A DNA stretch of 64,000 nt from Collimonas sp. OK307 (lineage in GTDB: Bacteria > Pseudomonadota > Gammaproteobacteria > Burkholderiales > Burkholderiaceae_D), in NCBI RefSeq assembly GCF_900113705.1, contig NZ_FOQI01000015.1, forward strand, positions 1-64,000. The letters run 5' to 3'. Below, one piece after another: positions 35,122-44,876 of the stretch. A model generated the notes under the pieces. It was not told the DNA's origin and did not search any database. It was given only the letters and a program-made list of their open reading frames with translations. A program made the position numbers and the translations under genes. Positions within the stretch are counted from its first letter, which is position 1, and the number at the start of each line of letters is the position of its first letter.

Positions 35122-35736
35122 TTAATTGTGCTGGTCTTCGTCGTCATCGTGCTCGCTATCGTGCTCGCTATCGTCCTCGCCATCCCGATCAGCTGATGGC
35201 TTTTGCAATTGCTTCAGCAACTGGAAAATTTCGCGATAAGCCTTCGGCGGCTTGTTCTCGGCTTGTTCCTTGCGGCCGTTGCGGATCAGGGTGCGGATGT
35301 GCTGCACATCCAGTTCCGGATGCTGCGCCAGCAGTTCGGTCAGCGCGTTATCGTCCTTCAGCAGGCGATCGCGGTGGCGTTCCAGTGCGTGCATGGCGGC
35401 GGTATCGGCTTTCGACAAGCCTCTCCAGCTATCCAGGGTTTTCTGGATTTCGGCGATTTCGTGCGGCTCCAGCGTACGCATCTTCTTGCCTACATACTGA
35501 GTCTGGCGGCGGCGTCCTTCGTGATCCTTGATTTGCTGGCACTCGAGGATGGCGTCGCGCACATCTTCCGGCATCGGCACCCGCTTGACGCGGTCGCGCG
35601 ACTCGGCAATCAGCTCTTCGCCGAGCTTCTGCAATGCAGTCATCTCGCGCTTGAGCTGGGACTTGGAGGGACGATCGTATTCTTGTTCGAACTCGCTGGA
35701 CTGAAAGCCGCAGGAGCCACGATTGGGATTTGGCAT
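35122..35736 (-). CDS. darP: Ribosome-associated protein DarP/YjgA (DUF615)
   Basis: A 204-residue, highly charged, helical protein: KREMTALQKLGEELIAES and RRRQTQYVGKKMRTL are conserved in YjgA/DarP, which associates with 50S ribosomal precursors. The C terminus adds an acidic His-containing tail with the repeated segment DSEH, produced by a 12-bp tandem repeat at 35146-35181. It precedes mogA and is divergent from pmbA. Confidence 0.9.
   Translation of the reverse strand: MPNPNRGSCGFQSSEFEQEYDRPSKSQLKREMTALQKLGEELIAESRDRVKRVPMPEDVRDAILECQQIKDHEGRRRQTQYVGKKMRTLEPHEIAEIQKTLDSWRGLSKADTAAMHALERHRDRLLKDDNALTELLAQHPELDVQHIRTLIRNGRKEQAENKPPKAYREIFQLLKQLQKPSADRDGEDDSEHDSEHDDDEDQHN
35146..35181. repeat. 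12-bp tandem repeat, three units, in the darP 3' end
   Basis: ATCGTGCTCGCT (35146-35157), the same again (35158-35169) and ATCGTCCTCGCC (35170-35181). It codes for repeated DSEH-like residues in the acidic tail of DarP. Confidence 0.92.
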
Positions 35737-35812
35737 GATGTTAAGGGTACTTCCATACTGTAAACGACTGCTATGATAACCGTTTTATACCTTTTTCGAA
35801 GAAAACCGACCC

Positions 35813-37177
35813 ATGAGCGACTCCGTATTCATACATAGCCAAGAGCAATTGCAACAACTTGCGCAGGACGTTTTGCGCTATGCACGGGAAAAAGGCGCTT
35901 CCGGCGCCGCCGTTGAAATCAGCGAAGGCAGCGGTTTGTCGGTGGGCGTGCGCAAGGGAAGCGTCGAAACCATCGAGCAAAACAAGGACAAGGGCATGGG
36001 CGTCACCGTCTATCTGGGCGAGGAAGGCCATACCCGGCGCGGCAATGCCAGCACCTCCGATTTTTCGGCAAAAGCGCTGCAGGACACGGTCGAAGCTGCC
36101 TACAACATCGCCCGCTTTACCGCCGAGGATGATTGTGCCGGCTTGCCAGATGTTGATACTTTGGAAATGAATCCCCTGGATTTGAAATTGTGCTCGCCGT
36201 GGCTGATCTCTGCCGAAGAGGCGGTGGAACTGGCAAAACGTTGCGAAGCAGCAGCATTTGCCGTTGATAAACGTATCACCAATAGCGAAGGCGCCGGCGT
36301 CTACGCCCAGCAATCGCACTTTGTCAGCGCTAATTCGCGCGGTTTCATGGGCGGCTATCCATTTTCGCGGCACACCATCTCGGTCGCGCCTATTGCTGGC
36401 AAGGGCAGCAAGATGCAACGCGACGACTGGTATTCGTCGATGCGCGATGCGAAGCAGCTGGCCAAGCCGGAAGCGATCGGGCGTTACGCTGCAGAGCGAG
36501 CATTGGCGCGGCTGAACGCCCGTCAGCTGGATACCCGCAAGTGCCCCGTGCTGTTCGAGGCGCCGCTGGCGGCAGGCTTGTTGGGGGCTTTCGTGCAAGC
36601 GGTGTCGGGCGGTGCGCTGTATCGCAAGTCGACTTTCTTGCTGGATACGCTGGGCAAGTCGGTATTTGCGCCGCATATCCAGATTGTGGAAGATCCGCAT
36701 GTTATCGGCGCGGTGGGTTCGGCGCCGTTCGATGAAGAGGGCGTCAAGACGCAGCGCCGCGATGTGGTCAAGGATGGTGTAGTGCAGGGTTATTTCCTGT
36801 CGACCTATTCGGCGCGCAAGCTCGGCATGAAAACTACCGGCAATTCCGGTGGCTCGCATAACCTGAGCATCACTTCTTCGCTCACCAAGTCTTCGGATGA
36901 TTTCAAGGCGATGCTGAAGAAGCTCGATACCGGCTTGCTGGTGACCGAGCTGATGGGGCAGGGCGTCAATTACGTCACCGGCGATTATTCGCGCGGCGCC
37001 TCCGGTTACTGGGTTGAGAAGGGCGTGATCCAATACCCGGTCGAGGAAATCACGATTGCCGGCAACATGAAAGACATGCTGGCGCAAATCGTTGCGATCG
37101 GCGCCGATACGCTGATTCGCGGCACCAAGCAGACCGGCTCGGTGCTGATTGAAAGCATGACCGTGGCAGGGAACTGA
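35813..37177 (+). CDS. pmbA: Metalloprotease subunit PmbA/TldE
   Basis: The 454-residue protein matches the TldD/PmbA family: SGLSVGVRKGSVETIEQNKDKG, the middle block RKCPVLFEAPLAAGLLGAF and the C-terminal FLSTYSARKLGMKTTGNSGG. TldE forms a heterodimer with TldD, which carries the zinc; TldE itself lacks HExxxH, as here. The complex processes peptides such as microcin B17 and CcdA. tldD is not in the window. Confidence 0.93.
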   Translation: MSDSVFIHSQEQLQQLAQDVLRYAREKGASGAAVEISEGSGLSVGVRKGSVETIEQNKDKGMGVTVYLGEEGHTRRGNASTSDFSAKALQDTVEAAYNIARFTAEDDCAGLPDVDTLEMNPLDLKLCSPWLISAEEAVELAKRCEAAAFAVDKRITNSEGAGVYAQQSHFVSANSRGFMGGYPFSRHTISVAPIAGKGSKMQRDDWYSSMRDAKQLAKPEAIGRYAAERALARLNARQLDTRKCPVLFEAPLAAGLLGAFVQAVSGGALYRKSTFLLDTLGKSVFAPHIQIVEDPHVIGAVGSAPFDEEGVKTQRRDVVKDGVVQGYFLSTYSARKLGMKTTGNSGGSHNLSITSSLTKSSDDFKAMLKKLDTGLLVTELMGQGVNYVTGDYSRGASGYWVEKGVIQYPVEEITIAGNMKDMLAQIVAIGADTLIRGTKQTGSVLIESMTVAGN

Positions 37178-37223
37178 CCGGGGTATTTCGACACTCTGCG
37201 CCAAGCGGTTTTAGCTGTATACG

Positions 37224-37250
37224 ACACCTCCTTCATGGAGGTGTTTTTTT
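37224..37250 (+). terminator. Rho-independent terminator of pmbA
   Basis: ACACCTCC pairs with GGAGGTGT around a 5-base loop and is followed by seven T residues. Confidence 0.93.
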
Positions 37251-37286
37251 GTCTTCATCATTTGTGTTGTGTAAATATCAAAAAAA

Positions 37287-37323
37287 GCAAGCGCTTGCGC
37301 AAGCGCTTGCTTTCCTCTAATAT
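37287..37323 (+). promoter_or_regulatory. LacI-type double operator and promoter of the carbohydrate operon
   Basis: GCAAGCGCTTGC occurs twice back to back (37287-37298, 37299-37310), each perfectly palindromic with the CG centre typical of LacI-family operators. TTGCGC (37295-37300) and TAATAT (37318-37323) are 17 bp apart and would be the promoter, so the repressor would cover the -35 element. The regulator is probably the LacI protein at 41320. In the same gap, GTCCGGCAGTT is repeated directly at 37351-37361 and 37362-37372. Confidence 0.8.
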
Positions 37324-37409
37324 TGATCGCAAATCAGGTCGTTGGAACTAGTCCGGCAGTTGTCCGGCAGTTGCTCCACCTAGGTAAAAACAAATACGCA
37401 AGGAGACAA

Positions 37410-37523
37410 ATGAATATCCCGCATCCCACAGAGGCGCTACGGCCTCGTTCCGCACCTCGCTCAAAAATTGAGATTGAACGGTCGTTCCCGGTATCGAAAT
37501 TGCCGAAACAAACATCTTGTTAA
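37410..37523 (+). CDS. Possible 37-residue leader peptide with a strong ribosome site
   Basis: GCAAGGAGACAA stands directly before ATG 37410, almost the same context as before the permease gene at 39222. The ORF codes for a basic, proline- and serine-containing peptide (MNIPHPTEALRPRSAPRSK at its start) that resembles no family I know. It ends 95 bp before the ABC ATPase gene. It may be a regulatory leader ORF, a small protein or chance. The rest of the gap between 37524 and 37618 holds no feature I can name. Confidence 0.35.
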   Translation: MNIPHPTEALRPRSAPRSKIEIERSFPVSKLPKQTSC

Positions 37524-37618
37524 TCAGTTTGTACTATTTTCATCGGGTCATACGAACTGCTTCATCCCTATGGCCGTTTTCATAAAAATGATTGATCAGT
37601 CAAATTTAGGGGCTATTC

Positions 37619-39169
37619 ATGAAACCTGAATCAGGCGCAACACCGATTCTCGAGATGCGCGGCATCTCCAAGACCTTCAGCGGCTTGAAGGTGCTGAAGG
37701 AGGTCGACCTGACCGTATTTGCCGGCGAAGTCCATGCCTTGATGGGCGAGAATGGCGCCGGCAAGTCGACGCTGATGAAAGTCCTGTCGGGCGCCCATCA
37801 GGCCGATGCCGGCGGCGAGATCCGTATCGACGGCCAGCGCGTGGCCAGTTACGGACCGCGTGCCGCCAAGGAGCACGGCGTCGCTGTCATCTATCAGGAA
37901 CTGAGCTTGTGCCCGAACCTGAGCGTGGCGGAGAACATCTATCTCGGCCGCGAACTGCGCGGGCGCAGCTGGACCGTCGACCGCAAGGCGATGGAGGCGG
38001 GTTGTGTGGATGTATTGATACGCCTGGGGGCGGATTTCAAGCCGCAGACCAAGGTCAGCACTTTGTCGATCGCGGAGCGTCAGCTGGTGGAAATTGCGCG
38101 CGCGGTCCATGCCCACGCCAGGATCCTGGTGATGGACGAGCCGACTACGCCGCTGTCTTCACGTGAGACTGATCGTCTATTTGCTTTGATCAGGCAATTG
38201 CGCCAGGAGGGGTTGGCGATTGTCTATATCAGCCATCGGATGGCTGAAATATATGAGCTTTCGGACCGGGTCTCGGTACTGCGTGATGGCAAGCACGTAG
38301 GCATGCTGGCGCGCGAGGATTTGTCGGCCGAGGCGCTGGTAAAAATGATGGTGGGGCGCGATCTGTCCGGTTTCTACAAAAAGGAACATGCGCCTTACGA
38401 CCCCGGCAACGTCGTCATGCGGGTGCGCGATATGGCGGATGGCGGCCGGGTTCGAGGCTGCAGTTTCGATCTTCATGCTGGCGAAGTGCTTGGCATCGCC
38501 GGGTTGGTGGGGGCCGGCCGTACTGAACTGGCGCGCCTGATTTTTGGCGCCGATCCGCGCATTTCCGGCACGCTTGAAGTGGCAGGCAAGGCGGTGACTT
38601 CGCTACGTGGACCGGTCGATGCAATCCGCGCCGGCGTGGTGTATCTGACCGAGGACCGTAAATCACAGGGCTTGTTCCTGGACATGAGCGTGCGCGACAA
38701 CATCAATGTCTGCGCTTGTGTGCCCGATGCCAGTTATGGCGGCGTGCTGAATCGCCGTCGCGGCGCGCAACGTGCTAGCGAGGCGATCAAATCTCTGGCG
38801 ATCCGGGTTGCCTCGCCGAATATCAACGTCGGTGCGCTGTCGGGTGGTAATCAGCAGAAAGTATTGCTGGCGCGTCTGCTGGAAATCAAACCGCATGTGC
38901 TGATCCTGGATGAGCCGACGCGCGGCGTCGACATCGGCGCCAAGTCGGAGATCTACCGGATCATTAACGAACTGGCGCTGGCCGGTATCGGCGTGGTGGT
39001 GATTTCCAGTGAATTGCCGGAAATCGTCGGTACTTCGGACCGCGTACTGGTGATGCGTGAAGGTGAGCTGGTGGCCGAGCTGGGCGGTCATTCAGGGCGT
39101 GAAATCAGCCAGGAAAACATCATCGAACTGGCTACCGGCGCCCAACAAGTGGAGCCGCAGGCAGCCTGA
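37619..39169 (+). CDS. Sugar ABC transporter ATP-binding protein, RbsA/XylG type
   Basis: The 516-residue protein holds two ABC modules. The first has an intact Walker A (GENGAGKS at 43-50) and Walker B ([11 protein letters not shown]). The second has a degenerate Walker A ([10 protein letters not shown]) with [16 protein letters not shown] and [11 protein letters not shown], as in all CUT2 transporters. It powers import of a monosaccharide with the permease and binding protein encoded next. AGGGG precedes the ATG. Confidence 0.92.
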   Translation: MKPESGATPILEMRGISKTFSGLKVLKEVDLTVFAGEVHALMGENGAGKSTLMKVLSGAHQADAGGEIRIDGQRVASYGPRAAKEHGVAVIYQELSLCPNLSVAENIYLGRELRGRSWTVDRKAMEAGCVDVLIRLGADFKPQTKVSTLSIAERQLVEIARAVHAHARILVMDEPTTPLSSRETDRLFALIRQLRQEGLAIVYISHRMAEIYELSDRVSVLRDGKHVGMLAREDLSAEALVKMMVGRDLSGFYKKEHAPYDPGNVVMRVRDMADGGRVRGCSFDLHAGEVLGIAGLVGAGRTELARLIFGADPRISGTLEVAGKAVTSLRGPVDAIRAGVVYLTEDRKSQGLFLDMSVRDNINVCACVPDASYGGVLNRRRGAQRASEAIKSLAIRVASPNINVGALSGGNQQKVLLARLLEIKPHVLILDEPTRGVDIGAKSEIYRIINELALAGIGVVVISSELPEIVGTSDRVLVMREGELVAELGGHSGREISQENIIELATGAQQVEPQAA

Positions 39170-39221
39170 CTACCCGTAACACATTGACATCATAAATCAG
39201 AATAGCAAGGAGACGAAAATC

Positions 39222-40211
39222 ATGGAATTAGCGAGTAATAGCGGCGCCGCCGTTGCAGTCGGCAAGCGCGAACAAATGCGCAATCTGTTACGCACCGTCG
39301 GCATGCTGCCCGTGCTGTTGTTGCTGGTCCTGGGTTTTGCCCTGATGAGCGAGAACTTCTTCACGGTGCAGAATCTGTCGATCATCACCCAGCAAGCTTC
39401 GGTAAATATTGTCCTCGCTGCCGGCATGACCTTTGTGATCCTGACTGCCGGCATCGATTTATCGGTCGGCGCGATTTTGGCGGCGTCGGCAGTGGTAGCC
39501 ATGCTGGCTTCGCTCTCGCCGCAATTCGGCATGCTGGGGATTGCAGCAGGGATTGGCTTCGGCCTGTTGCTGGGATTGACCAACGGCGTGTTGATTGCGT
39601 TCATGCGGCTGCCGCCGTTCATCGTCACGCTCGGCGCCTTGACCGCGATGCGCGGCCTGGCGCGCCTGCTGGCAGATGACAAGACCGTCTTCAACCCGGA
39701 ACTTCCGTTCGCATTTATCGGTAACGACTCGGTGCTGGGCGTGCCGTGGCTGGTCATCATTGCCTTGCTGGTGGTGGCGGTTTCCTGGTTCATCCTGCGC
39801 CGGACCGTGATCGGTGTGCAGATCTACGCGGTTGGCGGCAACCACGAGGCGGCGCGCCTGTCCGGCATCAAGGTGTGGAAGGTGTTGTTGTTCGTGTATG
39901 CGGTATCCGGCCTGCTGGCCGGCCTGGGGGCGGTGATGACGGCATCGCGCCTGTCTGCCGCCAATGGCCTGCAACTGGGGCAATCCTATGAGCTGGATGC
40001 GATCGCAGCGGTGATTTTGGGCGGTACCAGCTTTACCGGCGGCGTCGGCTCCATCGGCGGCACCCTGATCGGTGCGCTGATCATCGCGGTGCTGACCAAC
40101 GGCCTGGTGTTGTTGGGCGTTTCCGATATCTGGCAATACATCATCAAGGGCATCGTGATTATCGGCGCGGTGGCGCTTGACCGTTATCGGCAATCGGGTG
40201 CGCGTACTTAA
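39222..40211 (+). CDS. Sugar ABC transporter permease, RbsC type
   Basis: A 329-residue membrane protein with about ten hydrophobic segments and CUT2 permease blocks: AGIDLSVGAILAASAVVAM and YAVGGNHEAARLSGIKV, then AIAAVILGGTSFTGGVGSIGGTLIGAL. It forms the channel of the transporter. AAGGAGACGAAAATC precedes the ATG. Confidence 0.93.
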   Translation: MELASNSGAAVAVGKREQMRNLLRTVGMLPVLLLLVLGFALMSENFFTVQNLSIITQQASVNIVLAAGMTFVILTAGIDLSVGAILAASAVVAMLASLSPQFGMLGIAAGIGFGLLLGLTNGVLIAFMRLPPFIVTLGALTAMRGLARLLADDKTVFNPELPFAFIGNDSVLGVPWLVIIALLVVAVSWFILRRTVIGVQIYAVGGNHEAARLSGIKVWKVLLFVYAVSGLLAGLGAVMTASRLSAANGLQLGQSYELDAIAAVILGGTSFTGGVGSIGGTLIGALIIAVLTNGLVLLGVSDIWQYIIKGIVIIGAVALDRYRQSGART

Positions 40212-40300
40212 GTTTTGTAAATAAGCAGACCACCCGGGTGCGATAAGCTGGTCGTTGCGCAGGGGTTTTTATATGACCAGTAACAGGAGATAAGTGCATC

Positions 40301-41245
40301 ATGAAAAAAATCGCTCTCGCGGCATTGGCATTACTTCCGCTCACTTTGGCTCTGACGCTGTCGACGTCAGCCCAGGCACGTGAACTGAAATCGGTAGGCA
40401 TCACCGTCGGTTCGCTCGGTAATCCTTATTTTGTAACGCTGGCCAACGGCGCCAAGGCAAAGGCCCTGCAAATCAATCCGAACGCCAAGGTCACCGCAGT
40501 CTCGGCCGACTATGATCTGAGCAAGCAGTTTACGCAGATCGATAATTTCATTTCAGCGGGGGTCGACCTGATCTTGCTGAACGCCACCGATCCGGTCGCC
40601 ATCGAGCCCGCCATCAAGAAAGCCCAGAAGGCGGGGATTGTGGTGGTGGCGGTGGATGTCGGCGCCAAAGGCGTTGATGCCACAGTACAGACCGATAACG
40701 AAATGGCTGGCCGGCTGGCCTGCAAGTTCCTGGTCGATAAACTAGGCGGCAAGGGCAACGTGATTATCCAGAACGGGCCGCAAGTCACTGCCGTGATCGA
40801 CAGGGTGAAGGGCTGCAAGACGGTATTCGCCGCAGCGCCAGGCATCAAGGTATTGTCGGATGACCAGGATGGCAAAGGTTCACGCGAAGGTGGTTTGAAC
40901 GCCATGCAAGGCTACCTGACACGCTTCCCGAAAATCGACGGTTTGTTCACCATTAACGATCCGCAAGCGATCGGGAGCGATCTCGCCGCCAAGCAGCTGA
41001 AGCGCAAGGGCATCGTCATCACTTCGGTCGATGGCGCACCGGATATCGAAGCAGCACTGAAGTCGGAAACCTCGATCCAGGCTTCCTCCAGCCAGGACCC
41101 TTGGGCCCAGGCGCAGGATGCGGTTGCGATCGGCTATGACATCCTGAACGGCAAACGGCCGGCCAAGCCTGTCGTGTTGCTGACACCGATGCTGATTACC
41201 CATGATAATGTCGCTAGTTATAAAGGTTGGTCGAGTCAGCGGTAA
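40301..41245 (+). CDS. Periplasmic sugar-binding protein, RbsB type
   Basis: The 314-residue protein has a signal peptide (cleavage near AQA-REL) and a periplasmic-binding-protein fold of the ribose/galactose class: GSLGNPYFVTLANGAKAKA, LILLNATDPVAIEPAIKKAQ and VQTDNEMAGRLACKFL. These segments resemble ribose-binding proteins, but the sugar cannot be named from sequence. The kinase in the operon points to a pentulose or a sugar converted to one. Confidence 0.9.
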   Translation: MKKIALAALALLPLTLALTLSTSAQARELKSVGITVGSLGNPYFVTLANGAKAKALQINPNAKVTAVSADYDLSKQFTQIDNFISAGVDLILLNATDPVAIEPAIKKAQKAGIVVVAVDVGAKGVDATVQTDNEMAGRLACKFLVDKLGGKGNVIIQNGPQVTAVIDRVKGCKTVFAAAPGIKVLSDDQDGKGSREGGLNAMQGYLTRFPKIDGLFTINDPQAIGSDLAAKQLKRKGIVITSVDGAPDIEAALKSETSIQASSSQDPWAQAQDAVAIGYDILNGKRPAKPVVLLTPMLITHDNVASYKGWSSQR

Positions 41246-41254
41246 TGTTGACAA

Positions 41255-41288
41255 GGCGGCCGCTGAGGCAGAGTTGTTCGCGGCCGCC
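41255..41288. other. GC-rich hairpin between the binding-protein and regulator genes
   Basis: GGCGGCCGC (41255-41263) and GCGGCCGCC (41280-41288) form a perfect 9-bp stem. No T-run follows, so it more likely stabilises the 3' end of the binding-protein mRNA or weakens read-through than terminates fully. Confidence 0.6.
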
Positions 41289-41319
41289 GGTTTAAAGCAT
41301 AAAAAAGGGGACGAAAAAA

Positions 41320-42318
41320 TTGGCTACGATGGATGATGTCGCAAGAATCGCGAAGGTATCGACTTCGACGGTCTCGCATGTATTGAACGGTACGCGCAAG
41401 GTGCGGCCGGCTACCGTGCGTGCGGTGGAGGCGGCAATCCAGGAGCTTGGCTACATACCCAATACCTTGGCGCGCTCGCTGGCGCGTTCGACATCGAACA
41501 CCATCGGCGTGGCGATTTCAGCGCTCTCCAATCATTATTTCAGCGAAACCGTGCACGCCATCGAAACCGAATGCGCCAAGCACGGCATCATGATGTTGTA
41601 TGTCGATACCCGCGACGATCCCGAGCAAGAGCTACGCGCGGTCAAGGCGCTGCATCATCGGCGGGTTGACGGCATCCTGCTGGCGCCGTCCGCCGATCCG
41701 CAGCACCTGGCACTGGAGTATCTGCGCGCCAACGAGATCCCGGCGGTGCTGGTCGACCGGCTGGTGACGCAGGGATTCGACCAGGTCGGCGTGGAAAACA
41801 AGAAGTCGTCGCAGGTACTGGTCAGTCATTTGATCCAGCATGGCCACAAGCGCATCGCGCTGATTTCCGGCAGCGTCGGCCTGCCTACTACCGATGAACG
41901 GATCGAAGGTTATCGGGCCGCACTGGATGCTGCCGGCCTGCCGTTCGATCCGGCGCTGCAGGTCAGCGGCGAATCCAGCAGCGAACCGGCGCGGCGGGCA
42001 ACCCGCCAGCTACTGACTCTGGCAGCGCCGCCGACAGCTATCATGACGGCCAATAACCTGATGACCATCGGCGCCATGCATGCCTTGCGCGATGCCAAGA
42101 TTGATGTGCCGGAGCAGATCGCCCTGGTTGGCTTCGACGATTTCGACTGGGCCGATTTTTTTATTCCGCGCCTGACAGTGATGGCGCAGCCGGTAAAGGA
42201 ATTGGGAACGCGGGCGGTCAAATTGCTGATGAAGCGGATTGAAACACCCGAAGGGAAAAAGCAGACGGTACGGCTGGCGCCGACGCTGCGCGTCCGTAAC
42301 TCCTGCGGCTGTCTTTGA
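41320..42318 (+). CDS. LacI-family transcriptional regulator
   Basis: The 332-residue protein has the LacI headpiece (MDDVARIAKVSTSTVSHVLN, hinge helix ARSLARSTSNTIG) and a sugar-binding-protein-like core (HHRRVDGILLAPSADPQ, NNLMTIGAMHALRD). The TTG start at 41320 has GGGGA at a good distance; the ATG at 41329 does not. It probably represses the operon through the double operator at 37287-37310, with the transported sugar or its phosphate as inducer. Confidence 0.9.
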   Translation: MATMDDVARIAKVSTSTVSHVLNGTRKVRPATVRAVEAAIQELGYIPNTLARSLARSTSNTIGVAISALSNHYFSETVHAIETECAKHGIMMLYVDTRDDPEQELRAVKALHHRRVDGILLAPSADPQHLALEYLRANEIPAVLVDRLVTQGFDQVGVENKKSSQVLVSHLIQHGHKRIALISGSVGLPTTDERIEGYRAALDAAGLPFDPALQVSGESSSEPARRATRQLLTLAAPPTAIMTANNLMTIGAMHALRDAKIDVPEQIALVGFDDFDWADFFIPRLTVMAQPVKELGTRAVKLLMKRIETPEGKKQTVRLAPTLRVRNSCGCL

Positions 42319-42373
42319 TGCCTTCCTGATTTGAACCAGCGCCAGAAATTGAGAAATGTAGAAATGGATATTT

Positions 42374-43855
42374 ATGGGTAATCCCATCTCACTCGGGATA
42401 GATCTCGGCACTTCGGAACTGAAAGCGATATTGCTGGATGAGAGCGGCACGGTGTTGACACATGCCGGAGTCCGACTGAGCATCTCGCGGCCGCAAGCCG
42501 GCTGGTCCGAGCAAAACCCGGAGGACTGGTGGCAGGCCTGCCTGACGGCCTTGCATCAGTTAAGGCAGCAGCAGCCGGACGCGTATGCCAGAGTCCGTTG
42601 CATCGGCTTGTCGGGGCAGATGCATGGGGCCGTGTTGCTGAGTCATGGCGACCAGGTGTTGCGTCCGGCGATTCTGTGGGACGATTCGCGTGCCATGGCG
42701 CAGGCGCAATTGCTGTGTCATGAACATCCCGGGTTTGCCGATTTCACCGGCAGCCTGCCGATGGCCGGCCTGACCGCTCCCAAGCTGCTATGGCTGCGCG
42801 AGCATGAGCCGCAAATATTCAACCAGATTTCCTGCGTGCTGTCGCCCAAGGATTATTTACGTTTACGCTTGACCGGCGAACGCATCAGCGATGTCTCCGA
42901 TGCCGCCGGTACGCTCTGGCTGGATGTGCGCAAGCGCGACTGGTTTGAACCGATGCTGCAAGCCACCGGGCTTGAGCTGAAGCAGATGCCGAGGTTGGTG
43001 GAGGGCTCGGCGGCGTCCGCCGACTTGAGTGCTTCTGCAGCATCGTTATTGGCATTGCAACAGCCGGTGGTGGTAGCAGGCGGCGGTGACAATCCGGTAT
43101 CGGCAGTTGGGATCGGTGCGATTGAGGCCGGCCAGGCCTTTGTCACGCTCGGCACCAGCGCCGCCATTGTCGCCATTACCGATCGGGTGGCAGGTAATCC
43201 GGCCAGCGCGGTGCACAGCTTCTGCCATGCGCTGCCGCAGCGCTGGTACACCATGGGCGCGATGCTGGCCGGCGCCAGTTGCCTGCGCTGGGTTACCCAC
43301 TTGTTGGGGCAGATCAACGAGCAAGCTCTGCTGCAACTGGTGCAGGAACGCGTGCCTATCGAGCAACCGGTTCCGGCCGCGATCCCTTTGTTCTTGCCTT
43401 ACCTTGCTGGCGAGCGCACACCGCACAACGATCCGTTGCTGCGCGGTGGATTCATGAACTTGGCGCATGACACGACACCGGCGATGCTCGGTTACGCCGT
43501 GCTGGAAGGCGTAGGCTTCGGCCTGCTCGATGCGATGCGTGCGGTGCAATCGGCGGGAGCGGTGGTAGGCCAGTGTTCATTGGTCGGCGGTGGTGCACGC
43601 AGCAACTATTGGGCGCAATTGTTATCGAACATCCTCGACCGGGAGATTTGCACCTTGTCGGGCAGTGAACTCAGTGCCTGCATCGGCGCCGCCAAGCTGG
43701 GTTTCCTGGCGTATGGACGCGGCAATGACTTGCCGGGCCGGGGCATGCCGGTAAAGGAACGCTTCGTTCCAGCGGTCGCACAGCAAGAGATGCTGCAAGC
43801 GCGCTACCAGAAATTCCGCGGATTGTTCGCGGCGGCGCAAGCCTTACATGATTGA
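42374..43855 (+). CDS. xylB: Xylulokinase-like FGGY carbohydrate kinase
   Basis: The 493-residue FGGY kinase starts with SLGIDLGTSELKAILLDE (phosphate-1) and has IGLSGQMHGAVLL, the block characteristic of xylulokinase, then TLGTSAAIVAI and AGERTPHNDPLLRGGFMNL, SLVGGGARSNYWAQLL. It should phosphorylate D-xylulose or a related pentulose. No xylose isomerase or polyol dehydrogenase is encoded with it, so its substrate may arrive as a ketose or be produced by an enzyme encoded elsewhere. Confidence 0.88.
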   Translation: MGNPISLGIDLGTSELKAILLDESGTVLTHAGVRLSISRPQAGWSEQNPEDWWQACLTALHQLRQQQPDAYARVRCIGLSGQMHGAVLLSHGDQVLRPAILWDDSRAMAQAQLLCHEHPGFADFTGSLPMAGLTAPKLLWLREHEPQIFNQISCVLSPKDYLRLRLTGERISDVSDAAGTLWLDVRKRDWFEPMLQATGLELKQMPRLVEGSAASADLSASAASLLALQQPVVVAGGGDNPVSAVGIGAIEAGQAFVTLGTSAAIVAITDRVAGNPASAVHSFCHALPQRWYTMGAMLAGASCLRWVTHLLGQINEQALLQLVQERVPIEQPVPAAIPLFLPYLAGERTPHNDPLLRGGFMNLAHDTTPAMLGYAVLEGVGFGLLDAMRAVQSAGAVVGQCSLVGGGARSNYWAQLLSNILDREICTLSGSELSACIGAAKLGFLAYGRGNDLPGRGMPVKERFVPAVAQQEMLQARYQKFRGLFAAAQALHD

Positions 43856-43906
43856 CGACTGAATTATTGCAAATTGATTAATCCATTTTCTACAAGGACA
43901 TGAACT

Positions 43907-44875
43907 ATGAATCAGCTGGACCAGCTCAAGCAATACACGACAGTAGTGGCCGACACCGGAAACTTCAAACAACTGGCGCAATTCAAGCCACGCGACGCTA
44001 CCACCAATCCATCGCTGATCCTGAAAGCAGTCCAGCAAGCCGACTACGCGCCGTTGCTGGCGGAAACAGTCGCAGCCCATGCCGACAGTGCGCTGGACCA
44101 GATCGTCGATCAGGTACTGGTGCGGTTTGGCCTGGAGATTTTGCAAGTGGTGCCGGGCCGGGTGTCTACCGAAGTCGATGCGCGACTCAGTTTCGACACG
44201 GCTGCCACGGTTGCCCGGGCGCGCCGCATCATGGCTTTATATGAAGCTGCCGGTATCGGCCGCGAGCGGGTGCTGATCAAGATCGCCTCGACCTGGGAAG
44301 GGATTCAGGCGGCAGCCATCCTGGAGCGCGAAGGCATCCGCTGCAACCTGACCTTGCTGTTTGCGTTCTGCCAGGCGGTTGCCTGCGGCGCCGCCAAGGT
44401 ACGCCTGATCTCGCCTTTCGTCGGCCGCATCTATGACTGGTACAAGAAATCCGCCGGTAGCACTTGGGACGAATCCGCGAACACGCTTTCGAGCGACCCT
44501 GGCGTCAAGTCGGTGGCGCAGATCTACAGTTATTACAAACGCTTCGGAATTGAAACGGAAGTAATGGGCGCCAGCTTCCGTAACGTCGGCCAGATCGCCG
44601 CGCTGGCAGGTTGCGATCTGCTGACCATTAGTCCGGATTTGCTGGCGCAGTTGCAAGCCAACGATGCGGCTATGCCGCGTGCGCTGGATAAGAACGCTGC
44701 CGCTGACGCCGACTTGCAAGCTGTCAGTTACGACGAAGCGAGTTTCCGTTATGCGCTCAATGAAGACGCAATGGCTACCGAAAAACTGGCCGAAGGGATA
44801 CGCGGTTTTGCCGCCGATGCGGTCAAACTCGATAAGATCATCGAGGGTTTGCTGGCATCGGCGCTGGTTTCTTAA
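43907..44875 (+). CDS. tal: Transaldolase
   Basis: The 322-residue protein has the TalB signatures [16 protein letters not shown] and the Schiff-base lysine in [17 protein letters not shown] (K125). It exchanges dihydroxyacetone units between sedoheptulose-7-P and glyceraldehyde-3-P in the pentose phosphate pathway. Its presence after the kinase, 51 bp away, agrees with pentose catabolism by this operon. Confidence 0.94.
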   Translation: MNQLDQLKQYTTVVADTGNFKQLAQFKPRDATTNPSLILKAVQQADYAPLLAETVAAHADSALDQIVDQVLVRFGLEILQVVPGRVSTEVDARLSFDTAATVARARRIMALYEAAGIGRERVLIKIASTWEGIQAAAILEREGIRCNLTLLFAFCQAVACGAAKVRLISPFVGRIYDWYKKSAGSTWDESANTLSSDPGVKSVAQIYSYYKRFGIETEVMGASFRNVGQIAALAGCDLLTISPDLLAQLQANDAAMPRALDKNAAADADLQAVSYDEASFRYALNEDAMATEKLAEGIRGFAADAVKLDKIIEGLLASALVS

Positions 44876-44876
44876 G

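Noticed and set aside
35771-37204. 477-codon minus-strand ORF opposite pmbA
   Set aside because: Shadow of a well-conserved gene; the translation is low in hydrophobic core patterns.
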